This document shows positions 6,635 to 8,107 of a stretch of DNA of 8,107 nt, one piece after another (position 1 is the stretch's first letter; each line of letters opens with the position of its first letter). Origin of the DNA: Anaerolineae bacterium (GTDB lineage: Bacteria; Chloroflexota; Anaerolineae; JAAYZQ01); assembly GCA_016926595.1 (NCBI GenBank), contig JAFGOG010000078.1:1-8107 (forward strand), written 5' to 3'. The notes below the pieces were generated by a model, which saw nothing but the letters and a program-made list of their open reading frames with translations, was not told the origin of the DNA and ran no database searches. The translations under genes and the position numbers were made by a program.

Positions 6635-6717
6635 CCATCCTGAGCGGGACGCAGGGTCTCGGTTGGCCAGGACGCCGCCGGGCGGAAGGAGAGGTCCTTC
6701 GCTTCGCTCAGGATGAC
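6635..6717. repeat. Interspersed inverted-repeat element (CHPERSEG type)
   Basis: CATCCTGAGCG (6636-6646) and its exact complement CGCTCAGGATG (6705-6715) bound an 80-bp element. Beyond these 11 bp the arms remain similar but imperfect (GGGTCTC on the left, GAGGTCC on the right). One frame of the right arm reads SCHPERSEGP, a string familiar from spurious proteins predicted over a widespread bacterial repeat (TGTCATCCTGAGCGAAGCG...). It is MITE- or REP-like, has no coding capacity of its own, and fills most of the gap between the udg stop and the rnj start. If co-transcribed, it would fold into a long stem in the udg-rnj mRNA. Confidence 0.75.
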
Positions 6718-6723
6718 AGGATG

Positions 6724-7335
6724 TTAAAACAGGCTCAACTGCTCGGCCTGGGGCGGTCGAGGCTGGTCCTCCTGTTCCTCGACCTGCTCCAACTGTTCCA
6801 ACAGGCCGGGGATACGGGCAAAATCCTCGTCGAGAAGGCTCTTCCAGCGCGGCTGGTGGAGCGCGGCCGCCGGATGGAAGATCGGGTAGTAGATGACGCT
6901 GCCCACCCGCTTGGGCTGGCCGTGGATGCGCGAGATGGAGGCGCCAGGAAAATAGCGCTCCATCGAAAAACGTCCCAGGGTGACGATCAGGCGCGGGCGG
7001 ATGAGGTCGATCTGGCGGTCGAGGTAAACGCGGCAGGCGGCGATCTCTTCGGGCTTGGGGTCGCGGTTGCCAGGCGGCCGGCATTTGACAACGTTGGCGA
7101 TGTACACCTCTTCGCGCTTGAGGCCGATCCTGGCGAGCAGCTCGGTCAGGTATTGGCCGGCGGCCCCGACAAAGGGCCGGCCCTGACGGTCTTCGTGAAA
7201 GCCGGGGGCTTCGCCGATGAACAGGATGCGGGCGTCTTCGGGCCCTTCGCCCGGCACGGCCAGCGTCCGCGACTGGGATAACTGGCACTTGTCGCACGCC
7301 CTAATCTCTTCATAAAGCTCAGTGAGTTGAGACAA
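6724..7335 (-). CDS. udg: Type-4 (iron-sulfur) uracil-DNA glycosylase
   Basis: Family 4 uracil-DNA glycosylase, which removes uracil from DNA to start base-excision repair. The 203-residue protein has the four cysteines expected to hold a 4Fe-4S cluster: Cys14 and Cys17 (CDKC), Cys85 (NVVKCRPPGNR) and Cys101. The active-site motif GEAPGFHEDRQGRPFVG spans residues 41-57, and the second motif is HPAA at 154-157. After about residue 176 comes a low-complexity tail rich in Gln, Glu and Pro, ending QAEQLSLF; QLSLF matches the bacterial beta-sliding-clamp binding consensus. The start is TTG at 7335, supported by AAGGAG 7 nt upstream and by the usual short distance to CxxC; no in-frame ATG is available just upstream. 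It follows a 22-codon reading frame whose stop overlaps this ribosome binding site, downstream of rimI. Confidence 0.95.
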   Translation of the reverse strand: MSQLTELYEEIRACDKCQLSQSRTLAVPGEGPEDARILFIGEAPGFHEDRQGRPFVGAAGQYLTELLARIGLKREEVYIANVVKCRPPGNRDPKPEEIAACRVYLDRQIDLIRPRLIVTLGRFSMERYFPGASISRIHGQPKRVGSVIYYPIFHPAAALHQPRWKSLLDEDFARIPGLLEQLEQVEEQEDQPRPPQAEQLSLF

Positions 7336-7342
7336 TGACTTG

Positions 7343-7348
7343 CTCCTT
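7343..7348 (-). promoter_or_regulatory. Ribosome binding site fixing the TTG start of udg
   Basis: AAGGAG on the minus strand lies 7 nt before the TTG at 7335. Its first bases are also the end of the TAA (7347-7349) that closes the preceding 22-codon reading frame, so translation of the two could be coupled. Confidence 0.8.
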
Positions 7349-7415
7349 AAAAGAACCCGAATTGGAAACCATGCTCGGCGCCTTCGTCGTTGTAGTTGCG
7401 TACGAATTGGATCAT
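7347..7415 (-). pseudogene. 22-codon reading frame; likely truncated N-terminus of a zinc-ribbon protein
   Basis: In the gap between rimI and udg, an ATG at 7415 opens a 22-residue frame that begins MIQFVRNYND, ends HGFQFGFF and stops at TAA 7347-7349. A purine-rich AGAGAGGGA (7422-7430) precedes the ATG at suitable spacing, and codon choice is gene-like. From memory, small zinc-ribbon proteins in many bacteria begin with a very similar pattern (FVRNY.DxS...GFQFxFxCDRCG). Here the frame stops exactly where the first Cys-x-x-Cys would follow. The simplest reading is a gene truncated by deletion, leaving its start and first 22 codons. It could instead be a real microprotein or leader peptide coupled to udg. 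Confidence 0.4.
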
Positions 7416-7437
7416 CGTCGTTCCCTCTCTGGCAGGG

Positions 7438-8082
7438 CTAGCCCAACTGGGGAGGGCTGTCCAGCCGGTAGGCCCGGAGCTGCGCCGCACCGGCCTGAAA
7501 CCGGGCAAGCAGCTCGGCCCGGCGACGCCGCAGGTTGTCATGGAACCCTGGCGCGTCGAACAGCGGCGTGACCATGATAAAGGCATCCTCGTTGTTGTCC
7601 GAGTAGTAGCGCTTTTGCCGGCCGGCGGTCTCGAAGCCGAGCTTGTGATAGAGCCCTTGAGCCGCTTCGTTCGAGACGCGAACCTCGAGGGTGGCGCGCT
7701 GCATCCCCCGCCTGGCCGCCTGCTCCAGGAGCGACAGCAGGAGCAGCTCGCCCAGGCCCCTGCCACGCCAGCGGGGGTGCACGGCGATGGTGCTGATGTG
7801 GGCCTCATCCACCAGCAGCCACAGCCCGGCATAGCCCAACACCGGCGAACTCACCCCGGCCCTGCCCCTGATCCTATCCCACAGCGACAGGGGAAAGGCC
7901 GGCCGCACGACCAGCATGAGGCTGTTCTTGTTCTTTTCGATCTCGAACCGGTAGGCCTGCTCCGACCAGGGGGAGGAAAAGGACAGCCGCTCGATGGCCA
8001 TGACGTCGCCGAGGTCGGAGACGGCCATCGGCTCGACGACGAATTTCCGGGCAGGGGTTTCGGCAGGCAAGCGATCAGCCAT
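7438..8082 (-). CDS. rimI: RimI-type GNAT N-acetyltransferase (ribosomal protein bS18 alanine acetyltransferase)
   Basis: GNAT-fold acetyltransferase of the RimI family, which acetylates the N-terminal alanine of ribosomal protein bS18 using acetyl-CoA. The protein has 214 residues, longer than the roughly 150 of a minimal RimI. Family features in order: ERLSFSSPWSEQAYRFEI (about 31-48), GYAGLWLLVDEAHISTIAVHPRWRGRGLG (83-111) with the acetyl-CoA loop RxxGxG at 104-109, LEVRVSN with Glu133, and LYHKLGF with Tyr145. These two residues align with the catalytic Glu and Tyr of Salmonella RimI. The tail YYSDNNEDAFIM is typical. Extra length comes from a short N-terminal extension, a C-terminal tail after about 175, and an insertion at about 61-79 encoded by a palindromic repeat. 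The ATG at 8082 keeps the usual N-terminus, but the frame is open upstream to the window edge. It is the first complete gene of the minus-strand run with udg and rnj. Confidence 0.92.
   Translation of the reverse strand: MADRLPAETPARKFVVEPMAVSDLGDVMAIERLSFSSPWSEQAYRFEIEKNKNSLMLVVRPAFPLSLWDRIRGRAGVSSPVLGYAGLWLLVDEAHISTIAVHPRWRGRGLGELLLLSLLEQAARRGMQRATLEVRVSNEAAQGLYHKLGFETAGRQKRYYSDNNEDAFIMVTPLFDAPGFHDNLRRRRAELLARFQAGAAQLRAYRLDSPPQLG
7852..7902. repeat. Palindromic repeat inserted in frame within rimI
   Basis: Two-part stem: CCGGCC (7856-7861) and CCCCTG (7865-7870) pair with CAGGGG (7888-7893) and GGCCGG (7897-7902). A symmetric 3-nt internal loop separates the stem parts, and the apical loop is 17 nt. 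The plus strand begins CACCCCGGCCC and contains TATCCCACAG, which recalls a widespread interspersed repeat of the form CTCACCCCGGCCC...TCCCACAG...GAGGGG. On the minus strand it translates without a stop as the PLSLWDRIRGRAGVS segment of RimI, where relatives have a short variable loop. Confidence 0.6.
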
Positions 8083-8107
8083 CGCTGGAATCCGCCGGAA
8101 TGGGGTA
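8075..8107 (-). CDS. Possible 3' end of the upstream gene overlapping rimI
   Basis: On the minus strand, a frame open from the right edge reads YPIPADSSDG and stops at TGA 8075-8077, overlapping the rimI ATG by 8 nt. Short overlaps of this kind are usual within operons, and tsaB often precedes rimI in bacteria. Ten codons are too few to identify the gene or even to prove coding. Confidence 0.25.
   Translation of the reverse strand, partial: YPIPADSSDG

Noticed and set aside
6626..7297. A minus-strand frame across udg whose end contains SCHPERSEGP
   Set aside because: The upstream part is an out-of-frame shadow of udg. The end is translation of the 6635-6717 repeat, a well-known source of spurious proteins.
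7435..7444. Perfect 10-bp palindrome GGGCTAGCCC over the rimI stop codon
   Set aside because: It has no loop, no T-tract and no second copy in the window, so neither a terminator nor an operator can be supported.
7347..7832. A 161-codon minus-strand frame overlapping rimI
   Set aside because: Its first 139 codons are an Arg/Ser/Cys-rich shadow of rimI. Only the last 22 codons, after the internal ATG at 7415, look real, and they are listed separately.
1..8107. CRISPR array, tRNA/rRNA gene, transposase or phage genes
   Set aside because: No regularly spaced direct repeats, cloverleaf-like sequence, integrase or DDE motifs were seen on either strand.

Overview
The window is GC-rich bacterial chromosome with G or C at most third codon positions. 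It most resembles a Chloroflexota genome (Anaerolineae/Caldilineae type). That placement is inferred from protein style, from palindromic interspersed repeats I associate with that phylum, and from the rimI - uracil-DNA glycosylase - RNase J neighbourhood; no marker gene proves it. No tRNA, rRNA, CRISPR array, phage gene or transposase gene was seen.

Layout. (1) 1-1266, plus strand: a phospholipase D-superfamily protein with two HKD motifs, cut by the left edge. (2) 1267-1446: a convergent gap with a perfect GC-rich hairpin, a second palindrome and a possible small orphan reading frame. (3) 1447-2307, minus strand: a mutarotase-fold protein (DUF4380-like). (4) 2308-2480: a compact divergent control region with two near-consensus sigma-70 promoters around a 9-bp inverted repeat. 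(5) 2481-4917, plus strand: a two-gene operon of a class III PLP aminotransferase and a 2,4-diaminopentanoate dehydrogenase-like enzyme. (6) 4946-8107, minus strand: a housekeeping run read right to left, namely a possible upstream gene end, rimI, a 22-residue reading frame, a type-4 uracil-DNA glycosylase, a repeat element and RNase J.

How the genes work together. The plus-strand pair looks like an amino-acid catabolic or interconversion module of unknown substrate, probably co-regulated with the divergent mutarotase-like gene. The minus-strand run combines protein acetylation (RimI), base-excision repair (UDG) and RNA decay/processing (RNase J); these share transcription rather than a pathway.

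The most notable theme is palindromic repeats. Four different palindromic elements occur: one after the PLD gene, one between udg and rnj, and two that seem to lie inside reading frames (rimI and rnj), in frame and where family members have variable loops. Other points of interest are a C-terminal QLSLF sliding-clamp motif on the uracil-DNA glycosylase, and a 22-codon reading frame before udg that looks like the decapitated N-terminus of a zinc-ribbon protein. I did not find a clearly new multi-gene defence or mobile system.
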